A stretch of DNA of 55,465 nucleotides from an uncultured Acidimicrobiales bacterium (GTDB taxonomy: Bacteria; Actinomycetota; Acidimicrobiia; Acidimicrobiales; SHLQ01): the NCBI GenBank assembly GCA_938041035.1, contig CALHYX010000084.1, positions 1 through 55,465 on the forward strand, read 5' to 3'. A model generated the notes under the pieces. It worked only from the letters and a program-made list of their open reading frames with translations, searched no databases and was not told where the DNA came from. Below, one piece after another: positions 7,988 to 15,887 of this stretch (positions within the stretch are counted from its first letter, which is position 1; each line of letters starts with the position of its first letter). The translations under genes were made by a program, and so were the position numbers.

Positions 7988-8668
7988 TCAGGCCGGCGAG
8001 TTGGCCAGGCCTCGTTCGGCGGCGAGTGCGGTGGGCACGACGGTCAGCCGGTACGGCCACCGCAGCGCCCAGTTCGGCAGTGTGGCGTGGCGTTCTTCGC
8101 GGTCGACCCGGGCCCGGAGATGTTCTTTGGGGCCGAGGGTCGACGTTGGTTCGGTGGCCACGAAGTCGATGGCGACCAGATGTTTGGGGCTCTTGTAGCC
8201 GTACTGAAGCGGGCTCACCAGCCGCAGCGGTGCGCCGTGACGGTGGTCGAGGGGTTCGCCGTCGAGCCCGGTCGCGAGTAGGACGCTCGGGTCGAGGGCG
8301 TCGTCGCTCATGTAGATCGCGGTTTGGCCGTCGGCCGCAGTGGCCACCATATAGGGCGCGACGTCGCCGCCAAGAACCTCGGCGACCACGTCGGCCAGGC
8401 GGACGCCGCTCCACCGCAGGTTGCGTTTGGTCCAGGTAGTCACGCAGTGAAAGTCGGTTGCGTGTTCGACCGGGTCGAATCGATGCCAATCGGCGCCCTC
8501 GATGGTGGCGACCGTGTGTCCCTCCCGTTGGATGTCGAGTCGGGCCGGACCCGACCGGGGCGCCCAGCGCAGGGGCTTGTCGCTGAACCGGGGGAACGTG
8601 CGGACTTCGCGTTGGCCCGGGGGCAGGCCGGGAGCCCGTCGAGGCCACAGGTCGGCAATCGTGCTCAC
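7988..8668 (-). CDS. Molybdopterin-dependent oxidoreductase (sulfite oxidase family)
   Basis: A 226-residue cytoplasmic protein with the oxidoreductase molybdopterin-binding fold. The signature DFHCVTTWTKRNLRWSGV contains Cys75, the expected molybdenum ligand, and SPLQYGYKSPKHLVAIDF matches the domain's C-terminal part. It is short and has no Tat signal or dimerisation domain, unlike true sulfite oxidases, so the substrate is unknown. The GTG start at 8668 overlaps the stop of the upstream SRPBCC gene as GTGA, which indicates translational coupling and settles the start. The pair faces a TetR gene across a dyad-containing promoter. Confidence 0.85.
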   Translation of the reverse strand: MSTIADLWPRRAPGLPPGQREVRTFPRFSDKPLRWAPRSGPARLDIQREGHTVATIEGADWHRFDPVEHATDFHCVTTWTKRNLRWSGVRLADVVAEVLGGDVAPYMVATAADGQTAIYMSDDALDPSVLLATGLDGEPLDHRHGAPLRLVSPLQYGYKSPKHLVAIDFVATEPTSTLGPKEHLRARVDREERHATLPNWALRWPYRLTVVPTALAAERGLANSPA

Positions 8669-9288
8669 CGCCGCTTCACCCGCCGCTCGATCGCCGCTAG
8701 CCAGCTCCGGCGGATCAGCCCGCTCGGAAGCCGGATGAGCGCCCAGTACGGCGCGAACTTGCGGGTGGCGGCTGCGTCGGTGCCGGCGACCCACGTTTCG
8801 GTCTCGACCCGGGTGCGTCCGCCCCCGAGGTCGACGGCGGTCAGGCGGGCGACGGTCTTGGCGTACCCGGGCTCGGCGAAGTCGATGAATGCCTGAGGGC
8901 TCTCAAAGGGCTTGGGCTGGTTGCCGACCGGCTTCCAGAACTCGCCGGCGGCGCCGACGATGATGGTCGCCTCGCCGCCGCGGGGGTCCCGATCGCAGCG
9001 GATGAGCACGAACCCCTCGTCGGTGAAGAGTTCGATGAGCGTTGCGTTTCCGCCCGTGAGTTCGGGTCGGGCGCCGCGCACGAGCTTGGGTAGACCCCGC
9101 AGCGCCGCGAGCGGAGCGAGCACATTGACCTCGGCCGCTTCGAGTTCCACGCACGCGGGCCACACCTCGGCGATCGGGCGATCGATGGTGCGCTCGTGCA
9201 GCTCGGTGAAGCGGGGGTTGGCGAGCGTGGCGGCGAAGTCCACATCATCGAGCAGTTCGGCGTTGAGTAGGTCTGCAAGTGGGGCCAT
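8665..9288 (-). CDS. SRPBCC-fold protein
   Basis: A 207-residue protein of the START/polyketide-cyclase-like (SRPBCC) type: ERTIDRPIAEVWPACVEL is the first strand-helix unit, and AVDLGGGRTRVETETWV plus the long C-terminal helix close the fold. Such proteins bind hydrophobic ligands. It is the first gene of a two-gene operon with the molybdopterin oxidoreductase, overlapping it by 4 bp. The promoter has a -35 TTGACT and a -10 CATTAT separated by 18 bp, ending 6 nt before the ATG at 9288, so the mRNA is probably leaderless. Confidence 0.75.
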   Translation of the reverse strand: MAPLADLLNAELLDDVDFAATLANPRFTELHERTIDRPIAEVWPACVELEAAEVNVLAPLAALRGLPKLVRGARPELTGGNATLIELFTDEGFVLIRCDRDPRGGEATIIVGAAGEFWKPVGNQPKPFESPQAFIDFAEPGYAKTVARLTAVDLGGGRTRVETETWVAGTDAAATRKFAPYWALIRLPSGLIRRSWLAAIERRVKRR

Positions 9289-9294
9289 ATCGCC

Positions 9295-9346
9295 ATAATG
9301 ACACAACGTCTCAGTTTGAGTCAACGTGTCGATTGTCACCTACACT
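9295..9346. promoter_or_regulatory. Divergent promoters and dyad operator of the SRPBCC/TetR pair
   Basis: The minus-strand promoter is TTGACT (9319-9324) and CATTAT (9295-9300) with an 18-bp spacer. The plus-strand -10 is TACACT (9341-9346), 7 nt before the tetR ATG. Between them lies an imperfect 31-bp dyad (9300-9330, 10 of 14 arm positions matching around a GTT centre) with inner arms CTCA/TGAG. It overlaps both -35 regions, so a bound regulator would block both genes. Confidence 0.6.
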
Positions 9347-9353
9347 GCGACCC

Positions 9354-9965
9354 ATGACCAGCATCGCCACCCCCGGGTCGACGCCGTCGCTACGGCAGCG
9401 GCGTCACGTGCAGACCAGGAGCGACCTGGTCGATGCGGCGTTCGCCCTGTTCGCTCAGAAGGGCTACGCGGCGGTCACCATGGAGGAGATCGCGGCCGCC
9501 GCGGGCGTGTCGCGCAGCACTGCGTACCGACGCTTCCCGACCAAGGATGAGGTCGTCCTCGAGATCCTGCGCCGCTGGCAGGACGCGTTCGACGACGCCG
9601 TGGCGGGCCTCGCCGACGACACACCGATCGAGGAAGCTCTCGACACCACGATGCAGGCGGTGGCGAATCACATCGACGCCAACATCGACAGCGTGCTCGC
9701 CGCGTACGCCGTCATCGACGAAGCCCCCGGCTTGCGCGCCAGCGGAGTGGCGACCACCGACTGGCAGCTGCGGCTGGTGGCGCTGCTGCAGCGGTTCGGC
9801 GACTTCGACGACGAGACCGCAGCGATCATGGCCGGCGCCTATCTCGGCGCTCTCGACGCCATGATGAACCGGTGGGCCGAGTCGCCGCAGTCCGGTTCGG
9901 TCTCCGATGCCACGGCCCGGGTTTCAGCCCGGCTGGTGCCCCTGCTGCGCGCGCTCCGGGGTTAG
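9354..9965 (+). CDS. TetR family transcriptional regulator
   Basis: A 203-residue TetR-type repressor. The N-terminal helix-turn-helix is clear: DLVDAAFALFAQKGYAAVTMEEIAAAAGVSRSTAYRRFPTKDE spans about residues 23-65. The C-terminal half is the helical ligand-binding domain. It lies divergently from the SRPBCC/molybdopterin oxidoreductase operon and shares a dyad operator with it, so it most likely represses that operon and itself in response to a hydrophobic ligand. The start at 9354 is fixed by the -10 box at 9341. The coding sequence ends 7 bp before the convergent methyltransferase gene. Confidence 0.9.
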   Translation: MTSIATPGSTPSLRQRRHVQTRSDLVDAAFALFAQKGYAAVTMEEIAAAAGVSRSTAYRRFPTKDEVVLEILRRWQDAFDDAVAGLADDTPIEEALDTTMQAVANHIDANIDSVLAAYAVIDEAPGLRASGVATTDWQLRLVALLQRFGDFDDETAAIMAGAYLGALDAMMNRWAESPQSGSVSDATARVSARLVPLLRALRG

Positions 9966-9972
9966 CCGCTCG

Positions 9973-10887
9973 CTAGTCGATCGTGGTCGGCAACACGGTG
10001 CGCAGGTGCACCAGGTGCTCCGGTGTGATGCCACAGCAGCCGCCGATCACCTGCACGCCGCGGTCCACCCATCGCAGGCACGCGTCGGCGTAGTCCTCGG
10101 CGGTGATGGTGTCGGTGAAGACCCAGTTGGGTGGCCGGAACTCACCGGTTTGGGCGTACACCCCGACCGGGCCGTCCCAGTAGCGATCGAGAATGTCGAG
10201 GCATTCGTCGATCAAGGCCACCTCGGTGTGCATGATCGCCACCAGGTCGGGCGTGTAGTCGGCCAGCAGCACCCGGAGCGCATCGTCGAGTCGGTCCTCT
10301 GCCCACGGGAGCCAGGGCTCGCCATCCTTCTCCAACGCGGACATACCCAGCCACACCGGCAGCCCATGCGGGGTGACCGCGTCGAGCACCGCCCGGGTGT
10401 GGTCGATGTCGCGCATCATCTCAAGCATGAACAACTCCGCGCCGGCGTCGACCTGAATCTGCGCCTGATCGACGTAGTTGGCTCGGGCGACCTCGATCGC
10501 TGGGCGCTCGCCGCCCTGATCCGTCGTCGAGATCGACCCGGCCACCAGGGCGCGCGGCCTTCCGTCGGCCACTGCCGCGTCGCGGGCCGCGGCGGCCAGT
10601 TCGATGCCGACCCGGTTCAGCTCCTCGAACTCGTGCTCGCGACCGACCTGGGCCAGGATGTGGCGCGACGACGCATAGGTGTTGGCGACGACCACCTCGG
10701 CGCCGGCGGCCAGGTGGTCCTGATGTACTTCGGTCAGCACGTCGGCGTGGGTCAGCGCCGCTGCGCCACTCCAGGCGCCGGCGATCATCTCGGCTCCCTT
10801 GCGCTCCAACTCGGTGCCGGTGCCGGCGTCGATCATGATCACGTCACCGGCGGCCAGCCGGTCCGTCAGGTCGCTCGCTGTCTCCAT
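9973..10887 (-). CDS. Homocysteine S-methyltransferase-like protein with an altered zinc site
   Basis: A 304-residue protein of the homocysteine S-methyltransferase (BHMT/MmuM/MetH N-domain) family. It starts with VIMIDAGTGTELERKG, has EVVVANTYASSR and ends with the zinc motif IGGCCG (Cys284-Cys285). Members transfer a methyl group to a thiol held on a zinc ion with three Cys ligands. In this protein the first ligand position, normally NC in a GxNCT-type strand, reads AIMHTE, so His220 replaces the cysteine. It may still bind zinc with a 2Cys/1His set or use another substrate. An AAGGA ribosome-binding site precedes the ATG at 10887. Confidence 0.8.
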   Translation of the reverse strand: METASDLTDRLAAGDVIMIDAGTGTELERKGAEMIAGAWSGAAALTHADVLTEVHQDHLAAGAEVVVANTYASSRHILAQVGREHEFEELNRVGIELAAAARDAAVADGRPRALVAGSISTTDQGGERPAIEVARANYVDQAQIQVDAGAELFMLEMMRDIDHTRAVLDAVTPHGLPVWLGMSALEKDGEPWLPWAEDRLDDALRVLLADYTPDLVAIMHTEVALIDECLDILDRYWDGPVGVYAQTGEFRPPNWVFTDTITAEDYADACLRWVDRGVQVIGGCCGITPEHLVHLRTVLPTTID

Positions 10888-10988
10888 CGGGGCATGTCCT
10901 TGTCTTTACCGCATCTCTGGTGATCTACCGCCTGATCTCGACCGCCGGACAGTATGGCAGCGAGTGGCGGTGCGGTAAACGTTTGGGC

Positions 10989-11516
10989 ATGGATTTTTCG
11001 ATTCGCGACGCGACCGACGCCGACGTCGGCCCCATGACCGAGATCTACAACGCGCTGCTCGAAACGACCACGATCGAATGGACCGAGGAGCTCCACACCG
11101 TCGAGGAGCGGCTGGCCTGGCAACACGCCCAGGCCGAGGCCGACCTTCCCGTGCTCGTGGCCGTCGACGCCGACGACCGGGTGATCGGCTGGACCACCTA
11201 CGGGCCGTTTCGCGACAACGCCAAATGGCCCGGGTACCGGTTCACCGCCGAGCACAGCGTGCACGTCGACGGCGCAGCATCGGGGCGCGGCGTGGGCCGG
11301 GCGCTGGTCGAGGAGCTGCTGGTGCGCGCCGAAGCGGCCGGCATCCGGGTGATGATCGCCGCAATCGACGGCGCCAACATCGGGTCGGTGCGCTTTCATG
11401 AACGGCTCGGGTTCGTAACCGTCGGCGAGCTGCGCGAGGTCGGTTTCAAGCACGACACCTGGCTCGATCTCGTCCTGATGCAGCGGACCCTCGCCGAGCG
11501 CGAGATCGATCGCTGA
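10989..11516 (+). CDS. GNAT N-acetyltransferase, phosphinothricin-acetyltransferase type
   Basis: A 175-residue GNAT protein resembling the Pat/Bar/MnaT subgroup. It starts with FSIRDATDADVGPMTEIYN, the acetyl-CoA loop is SGRGVGRALVEELLVRA, and IAAIDGANIGSVRFHERLGF followed by FKHDTWLDLVLMQRTL is the characteristic C-terminal half. Related enzymes acetylate phosphinothricin, methionine sulfoximine or other small amines. An upstream in-frame extension to 10920 has no matching domain; the ATG at 10989 is preceded by AAACGT 6 nt upstream. It diverges from the methyltransferase gene. Confidence 0.85.
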   Translation: MDFSIRDATDADVGPMTEIYNALLETTTIEWTEELHTVEERLAWQHAQAEADLPVLVAVDADDRVIGWTTYGPFRDNAKWPGYRFTAEHSVHVDGAASGRGVGRALVEELLVRAEAAGIRVMIAAIDGANIGSVRFHERLGFVTVGELREVGFKHDTWLDLVLMQRTLAEREIDR

Positions 11517-11559
11517 GGGACCTGGGTGCGACTTGGTCGTCTCCTCAGAATGAGCCGGT

Positions 11560-11952
11560 TCAGTCCTCGACGATGTAGACGGTGAGCTTCAGCTCGTCGC
11601 CGTCGACCCCGCCGAGGGCAACGCCGACCGCATGGTTCAGCCAGGCCATCTCCTCGTTGGCGGTCTCGAACAACAGGAGCTCCTTGACCTGGTCGCCCGG
11701 GTTCACCCCGGTCGCCTTGTAGCTCACCGCTTCTTTGCCCTCGCCGAGCACGGCGCGGATGTTGAGCTCCATCGAGCCGTCGTCGCGCACGGTCACGTAG
11801 TCGATGCCGGTGACCGGTCGTTCGCCCTCCCAGTGCGACGAGGTCGCCGTCCCCGCGAAGTGCGCGTCGAGTCGGAAGCCGGCGGCCACCTTGCCGATGA
11901 GCTTGGTGTCGAGCGCTCCGGAGATCTTGCAGAACTCGGTGAGGTTGGGCAT
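11560..11952 (-). CDS. DUF3237-like small protein
   Basis: A 130-residue protein that resembles the DUF3237 family by its pattern of short beta strands: FRLDAHFAGTATSSHWEGERPVTG, then DDGSMELNIRAVL, an AVSYKATG strand and C-terminal LKLTVYIVED. The biochemical role is unknown. AGGAG lies 6 nt before the ATG at 11952. It follows paaK on the same strand with a 31-bp gap and is probably co-transcribed, suggesting a role in aromatic acid or acyl-CoA metabolism. Confidence 0.6.
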   Translation of the reverse strand: MPNLTEFCKISGALDTKLIGKVAAGFRLDAHFAGTATSSHWEGERPVTGIDYVTVRDDGSMELNIRAVLGEGKEAVSYKATGVNPGDQVKELLLFETANEEMAWLNHAVGVALGGVDGDELKLTVYIVED

Positions 11953-11983
11953 GGCGTACTCCTGGTTGTCGTCGGACTGGCGG

Positions 11984-13255
11984 TTACAGATTGCGGTGGT
12001 CGGCGGTTCGGTTCAACTTGCCGCCTTCGGACCGGGGGACCGTGCCGGGCGGCTCGACCGCGACCGACACGCTGAGGCCGAGCGCGGACTGCATGGCGGC
12101 CGCCACCCGGTCGGCGAGTGCATCGGCGGCGTCGGCTTCGGGCTCGACCCGGATGGCGAGCTGGTCGAGCGTGCCGTCGCGGGTGACCACGAGCTGAAAG
12201 TGCGGGCTGGCACCGTCGACGCTCAGCAGCGCGTGCTCGACCTGGCTCGGGTACACGTTCACGCCACGGATGATCAACATGTCGTCGGCCCGCCCGACCA
12301 GCGCCGACATGCGGGCGTGGGTGCGACCGCACGGTGCCGGCTCGCGGGTGATCGAACACAGGTCGCCGGTCCAGTACCGCAGCACGGGAAACGCCTGCTT
12401 GGTAAGACTCGTGAGCACCAGCACACCCACGTCGCCGTCCGGCACCGGCTCACCGGTCTCGGCATCGACCACCTCGGGCAGGAAGTGATCCTCCATGATC
12501 ACCAGACCGTCGCGGTCGGCGGTCTCGCACGAGACGCCGGGGCCGATCACCTCGCTCAGTCCGTAGATGTTGACCGCGATGATTCCGAGGGCGGCCTCGA
12601 TCGAGTGGCGCATCTGCTCGGTCCACGGTTCCGCGCCGAGCACGCCGACTCGCAACGAGCAGCCGGCCGCCGAATCGCCGAGTCGTTCGGCGAGCGTCAT
12701 GGCGTAGCTGGGCGTGCAACAGATCGATTCGGGGGCGAAGTCGTGAAGCAGGGTGAGTTGGCGGTCGGTGTTGCCGCCGCTCACGGGTACGACGCCGATG
12801 CCCGCGGCTTCGGCGCCGAGTTGCAGGCCGAGGCCTCCGGTGAACAGTCCGTAGCCGTAGCCGTTGTGGAGCAGCCAGCCCGGTTCGATGCCGGCGCCGC
12901 GCAGGCAGCGGGCGACGCAGTCGGCCCACACGTCGAGGTCCTCGCGGGTGTAGCCGACGACGGTGGGCTTGCCGGATGTTCCCGAACTCGCGTGAATACG
13001 GGCCAGTTCGTGACGCTCGTTGGCGAAGAGGCCGAAGGGGTAGTTGTCGCGCAGGTCGGCCTTGCGCAGGAACGGGTAGCGACGGAGGTCGTCGAGCGTC
13101 GTGGGGTCGGGCAAACCGGCGAGGCGGTCGGCCATGACCGGCACTCGATCGCGCAGCCGGGTGACCGTGCCGCGCAGGCGTTCGAGCTGAAGCGTCTCGA
13201 GCTCGGGTCGCGGCATCGTCTCGATGTCGGGTCGATGAAAGCCCGGGCGGATCAT
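11984..13255 (-). CDS. paaK: Phenylacetate-CoA ligase
   Basis: A 423-residue adenylate-forming ligase of the PaaK type, near the usual length of about 430. The ATP-binding P-loop is ASSGTSGKPT (89-98); VNIYGLSEVIGPGVSCE is the family's A5 region and RYWTGDLCSI the A7 region; GRADDMLIIRGVNVYPSQVE marks the hinge to the C-terminal domain. It would activate phenylacetate or a related aryl acid to its CoA thioester with ATP. No other paa genes are present, so the true substrate may differ. A divergent MarR gene with an operator-like dyad suggests substrate-inducible control. Confidence 0.9.
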   Translation of the reverse strand: MIRPGFHRPDIETMPRPELETLQLERLRGTVTRLRDRVPVMADRLAGLPDPTTLDDLRRYPFLRKADLRDNYPFGLFANERHELARIHASSGTSGKPTVVGYTREDLDVWADCVARCLRGAGIEPGWLLHNGYGYGLFTGGLGLQLGAEAAGIGVVPVSGGNTDRQLTLLHDFAPESICCTPSYAMTLAERLGDSAAGCSLRVGVLGAEPWTEQMRHSIEAALGIIAVNIYGLSEVIGPGVSCETADRDGLVIMEDHFLPEVVDAETGEPVPDGDVGVLVLTSLTKQAFPVLRYWTGDLCSITREPAPCGRTHARMSALVGRADDMLIIRGVNVYPSQVEHALLSVDGASPHFQLVVTRDGTLDQLAIRVEPEADAADALADRVAAAMQSALGLSVSVAVEPPGTVPRSEGGKLNRTADHRNL

Positions 13256-13261
13256 GGTGCG

Positions 13262-13267
13262 AACCTA
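13262..13267 (-). promoter_or_regulatory. -10 box of leaderless paaK
   Basis: TAGGTT followed by 6 nt and the ATG at 13255. Confidence 0.5.
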
Positions 13268-13321
13268 GCTGCTCCCGGGGTTCCGCTCCCGTTGAGAAAC
13301 AGGAGCATTACTAAATAGGTA

Positions 13322-13348
13322 CGTGATTAGTCACGGATCAGGTACCAT
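13322..13348 (+). promoter_or_regulatory. marR promoter with operator dyad
   Basis: CGTGA-TTAG-TCACG (13322-13335) is a perfect 5-bp dyad. The -10 box TACCAT (13343-13348) follows and stands 7 nt before the ATG at 13356. The dyad occupies the spacer of the marR promoter, a typical autoregulation site. Confidence 0.55.
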
Positions 13349-13355
13349 GTTGACC

Positions 13356-13814
13356 ATGGCAAAGAACCGGAAACCCGACGTCGCGCAACCAGGCCCCGAC
13401 CAGGCGTTCGTGCTCGCCCTCGCCGCTGCGTGGAATCGCATCGAGGCCCGGCTCGACGGCGCCGTGTCGACCATCAAGGGGATCAGCTTTGCCGAGTATC
13501 GGCTGTTGCGGCACCTGGCCGACGCCCCGGATGGGCGGTCGAGCCGGGTCGACCTGGCCCGCATGGTCGGTCTGACCCCGTCCGGGACCACCCGGGCGCT
13601 GCGGCCACTCGAGAAGCTCGGCTTTGTGAGCACCACCCGGTCCGAGCGCGACGCTCGGCTGGCGATAGCCGAGCTCACGCCGGCCGGCATCGAACTGGTC
13701 AGCGATGCATCCGGGGTAATCGACGACGCGGTCGCGCAACTGTTTGAACGCGCACCACGGGCGTCGGCTGGTCAGGCGGATCTCATCGCCGCGATGGTCG
13801 AACTGGCGGACTGA
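13356..13814 (+). CDS. MarR family transcriptional regulator
   Basis: A 152-residue winged-helix regulator. The recognition-helix region is VDLARMVGLTPSGTTRALRPLEKLGFV and the wing is STTRSERDARLAIAELTPAG, both textbook MarR features. It faces paaK, with its own promoter dyad between them, so it probably represses itself and perhaps paaK until an aromatic acid or its CoA ester binds. The ATG at 13356 is chosen from the -10 spacing; an ATG at 13347 and a GTG at 13323 are also in frame, but the latter would overlap the operator. Confidence 0.85.
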   Translation: MAKNRKPDVAQPGPDQAFVLALAAAWNRIEARLDGAVSTIKGISFAEYRLLRHLADAPDGRSSRVDLARMVGLTPSGTTRALRPLEKLGFVSTTRSERDARLAIAELTPAGIELVSDASGVIDDAVAQLFERAPRASAGQADLIAAMVELAD

Positions 13815-13824
13815 GCCGGAACCG

Positions 13825-14409
13825 CTAGCTCGCTGCGGCCGCGTTTGCGAGTTCGCTGCGAAGCACGAGTTCGCCGCCGTCATGCATGTCGACGTAGTGG
13901 CCACCCGGGTCGGCGATCATGGCTGCCGTGGCGGAGACGCTGTTGGTGACACACTCGCGGGCTCCGTTCTCCAGCTCCCCAAGATCGACGATGAGCTCGT
14001 CGTCGGGGTCGGGGGCACCGTCGTTGGCCTGTTGATGGATGTGGGTTTCCAGCGAGCCGTCGATTCCCGATGCCGAAAAGCAGATGTCGCCGTTCGTGGC
14101 GTTGAGGTCGAGGCGCAGCAGGCCGACCGCGGGACCGTCGGTAGCCGGGTCGCTGAGGGTCAGCTCCCATCGGACAACGCCCGGCACCGTCCCGGTCGGA
14201 GACGGCGCGGTGGTGACCTCGACGTCGGTCGCCGCATCGGCACCGGGGGCGCCGAGAGAAGGCGCGGCCACCGGCTTGGGCGCCGTTGTCGACGGCGTCT
14301 CGGCCGCGTCCGGTTGGGCGTCGGGCCGGGTGAGGAGGAACGCCGCTGCGGCACAGACGGCGATAACGAGTGCAGCAGCGATGAAGGTAATCGGGTTCTT
14401 TTTCGACAT
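13825..14409 (-). CDS. Membrane-anchored CHRD-like domain protein
   Basis: A 194-residue protein. Residues about 7-27 form a single N-terminal membrane segment or uncleaved signal, followed by a Pro/Thr/Ala-rich linker to about residue 75. The rest resembles a CHRD domain: GLLRLDLNATNGDICFSASG, a THIHQQ histidine motif and HYVDMHDGGELVLRSEL at the end. CHRD domains are extracellular beta-sandwiches of unclear function. Two cysteines may form a disulfide. The gene converges with marR (10 bp apart) and diverges from the beta-lactamase-fold lipoprotein. Confidence 0.7.
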   Translation of the reverse strand: MSKKNPITFIAAALVIAVCAAAAFLLTRPDAQPDAAETPSTTAPKPVAAPSLGAPGADAATDVEVTTAPSPTGTVPGVVRWELTLSDPATDGPAVGLLRLDLNATNGDICFSASGIDGSLETHIHQQANDGAPDPDDELIVDLGELENGARECVTNSVSATAAMIADPGGHYVDMHDGGELVLRSELANAAAAS

Positions 14410-14558
14410 GGCGTTTGGCTTTCGACTTTGTGCCCCGCGGGGTCACCAACACTGACGGTGTGCCCTTCGACACATCGGTTTGAGACTTGAGGTCCACGAT
14501 CTCGCCTGCATGTCCCGTTGCTGCGGGCGGGTGCCATCATGGTGGTGGAGGGAAAAAC

Positions 14559-15887
14559 GTGAATCAGAAACGACGCCCGGCCGCCCTGGCGATTGCGGTG
14601 CTGCTCATCGCCGCCGCCTGTTCGAGTACGGCCACCGAATCTCGACCGACCACGGCGCCCCCGCAGACCACCGCGGCGCCGGCTACTACCGCGACCCCGG
14701 TGGAGACGACGGCCGCACCGGAGACGACCGCGGCACCCGAGCCGACGGCGGCGCCGACCACGACCGAGGCGCAACCCGACCTCGCCGCGATCGAAGCCGA
14801 GCTGACCGCCGCGGTCGAGACGTGGATGGAGGCCAACGGCGCACCGGCGGTGTCGCTGTCGGTGCGTTTGCCCGGGGTCGAGCCGATAGCCGTCGCCGTT
14901 GGCGTCTCCGACCTCGTGACCGAGGAACCCGTGAGTGTCGACGACTATTTCCGGATCGCCAGCATCACCAAGCCCATGACGTCGGTGATCGTGCTGCAAC
15001 TCGTCGAGGAGGGAATGATCGAGCTCGACGAGCCGGTCGCCACCTACCTCGGCGAGACGTGGCTTGGCGCCTACCCTTTCGCCGCCGACATCACCGTCCG
15101 GCAGCTGTTGAACCACACGAACGGGTTGATCGAGTACGCCTTCGACATCGGCTTCTACGCCGAGGCGGCCACTCGCCAGGACACGCCGTTCGAGCCCGAG
15201 GAGATCCTGGAGTTCCTGTCTCGCCAAGAGCCGCTGTTCGCGCCCGGCGAGCAGTACCAGTACGAAACCGGCGGCTTCGTCACCGCCGGGCTCATCATCG
15301 AGGCGCTCACGGGCAACGGCGCCGCCGCCGAGATGCGAGAACGGGTCTTCGATCCGGCCGGCGCGGTCGACATCTTTCTCACGCCGGAGGAGTTCCCGCC
15401 CCAGCCGGTGGTGCACGCCTACGTGCGCGACGCGCTGTACAACGCGCTCATCTTGTTGCCCGGCGTCGAGGACGAACTCGGCCTGACGGTCAACGGCGAT
15501 GAGCCGGTGCTCGACATCCTCGCCGGCGAACAGGCCGTGCTGCAGTCGGCGGGTTGGACCGGTGGTGGCAACGAGGCCCAACTCGACGACGTATCGGCCA
15601 TCTTCAAGGCGATGTTCGACGGCACGCTGCTGAGCGAGGCATCGATCGCGGAGATGACGACGACGGCGCTCGACACCAACTACGGCCTGGGTCTCGACGT
15701 GAACGAGGTCGACGGCGTGCGGGTGTTCCAGCACGGCGGCGGGGTGCCGGGGTTCCGCAGCCAGGCCGGGTACCTGCCCGATGACGACATCGCGTACGCG
15801 TTCTCGGCGACGTTGATACCGCTCCCCGAGGGGGGCGGCGTGGATCAGCTCCAGGAGATGATCCTCGGTATCGTCCTCGACCGTTAG
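14559..15887 (+). CDS. Serine hydrolase lipoprotein, beta-lactamase class C/penicillin-binding fold
   Basis: A 442-residue predicted lipoprotein: the signal peptide ends IAAAC with lipid-bearing Cys21, followed by a Thr/Pro/Ala/Glu-rich stalk to about residue 72. The catalytic domain has SITK (Ser135, Lys138) as the SxxK motif and FQHGGGVPGF as the HxG-type third motif. The second motif, usually YxN, reads YQYETGG after FAPGEQ, so the Asn is not in its normal place. It may be a D-alanyl-D-alanine carboxypeptidase, esterase or peptidase acting outside the membrane. The GTG at 14559 follows a strong GGAGGG ribosome site. Its stop overlaps the rhomboid stop by 4 bp. Confidence 0.85.
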   Translation: MNQKRRPAALAIAVLLIAAACSSTATESRPTTAPPQTTAAPATTATPVETTAAPETTAAPEPTAAPTTTEAQPDLAAIEAELTAAVETWMEANGAPAVSLSVRLPGVEPIAVAVGVSDLVTEEPVSVDDYFRIASITKPMTSVIVLQLVEEGMIELDEPVATYLGETWLGAYPFAADITVRQLLNHTNGLIEYAFDIGFYAEAATRQDTPFEPEEILEFLSRQEPLFAPGEQYQYETGGFVTAGLIIEALTGNGAAAEMRERVFDPAGAVDIFLTPEEFPPQPVVHAYVRDALYNALILLPGVEDELGLTVNGDEPVLDILAGEQAVLQSAGWTGGGNEAQLDDVSAIFKAMFDGTLLSEASIAEMTTTALDTNYGLGLDVNEVDGVRVFQHGGGVPGFRSQAGYLPDDDIAYAFSATLIPLPEGGGVDQLQEMILGIVLDR

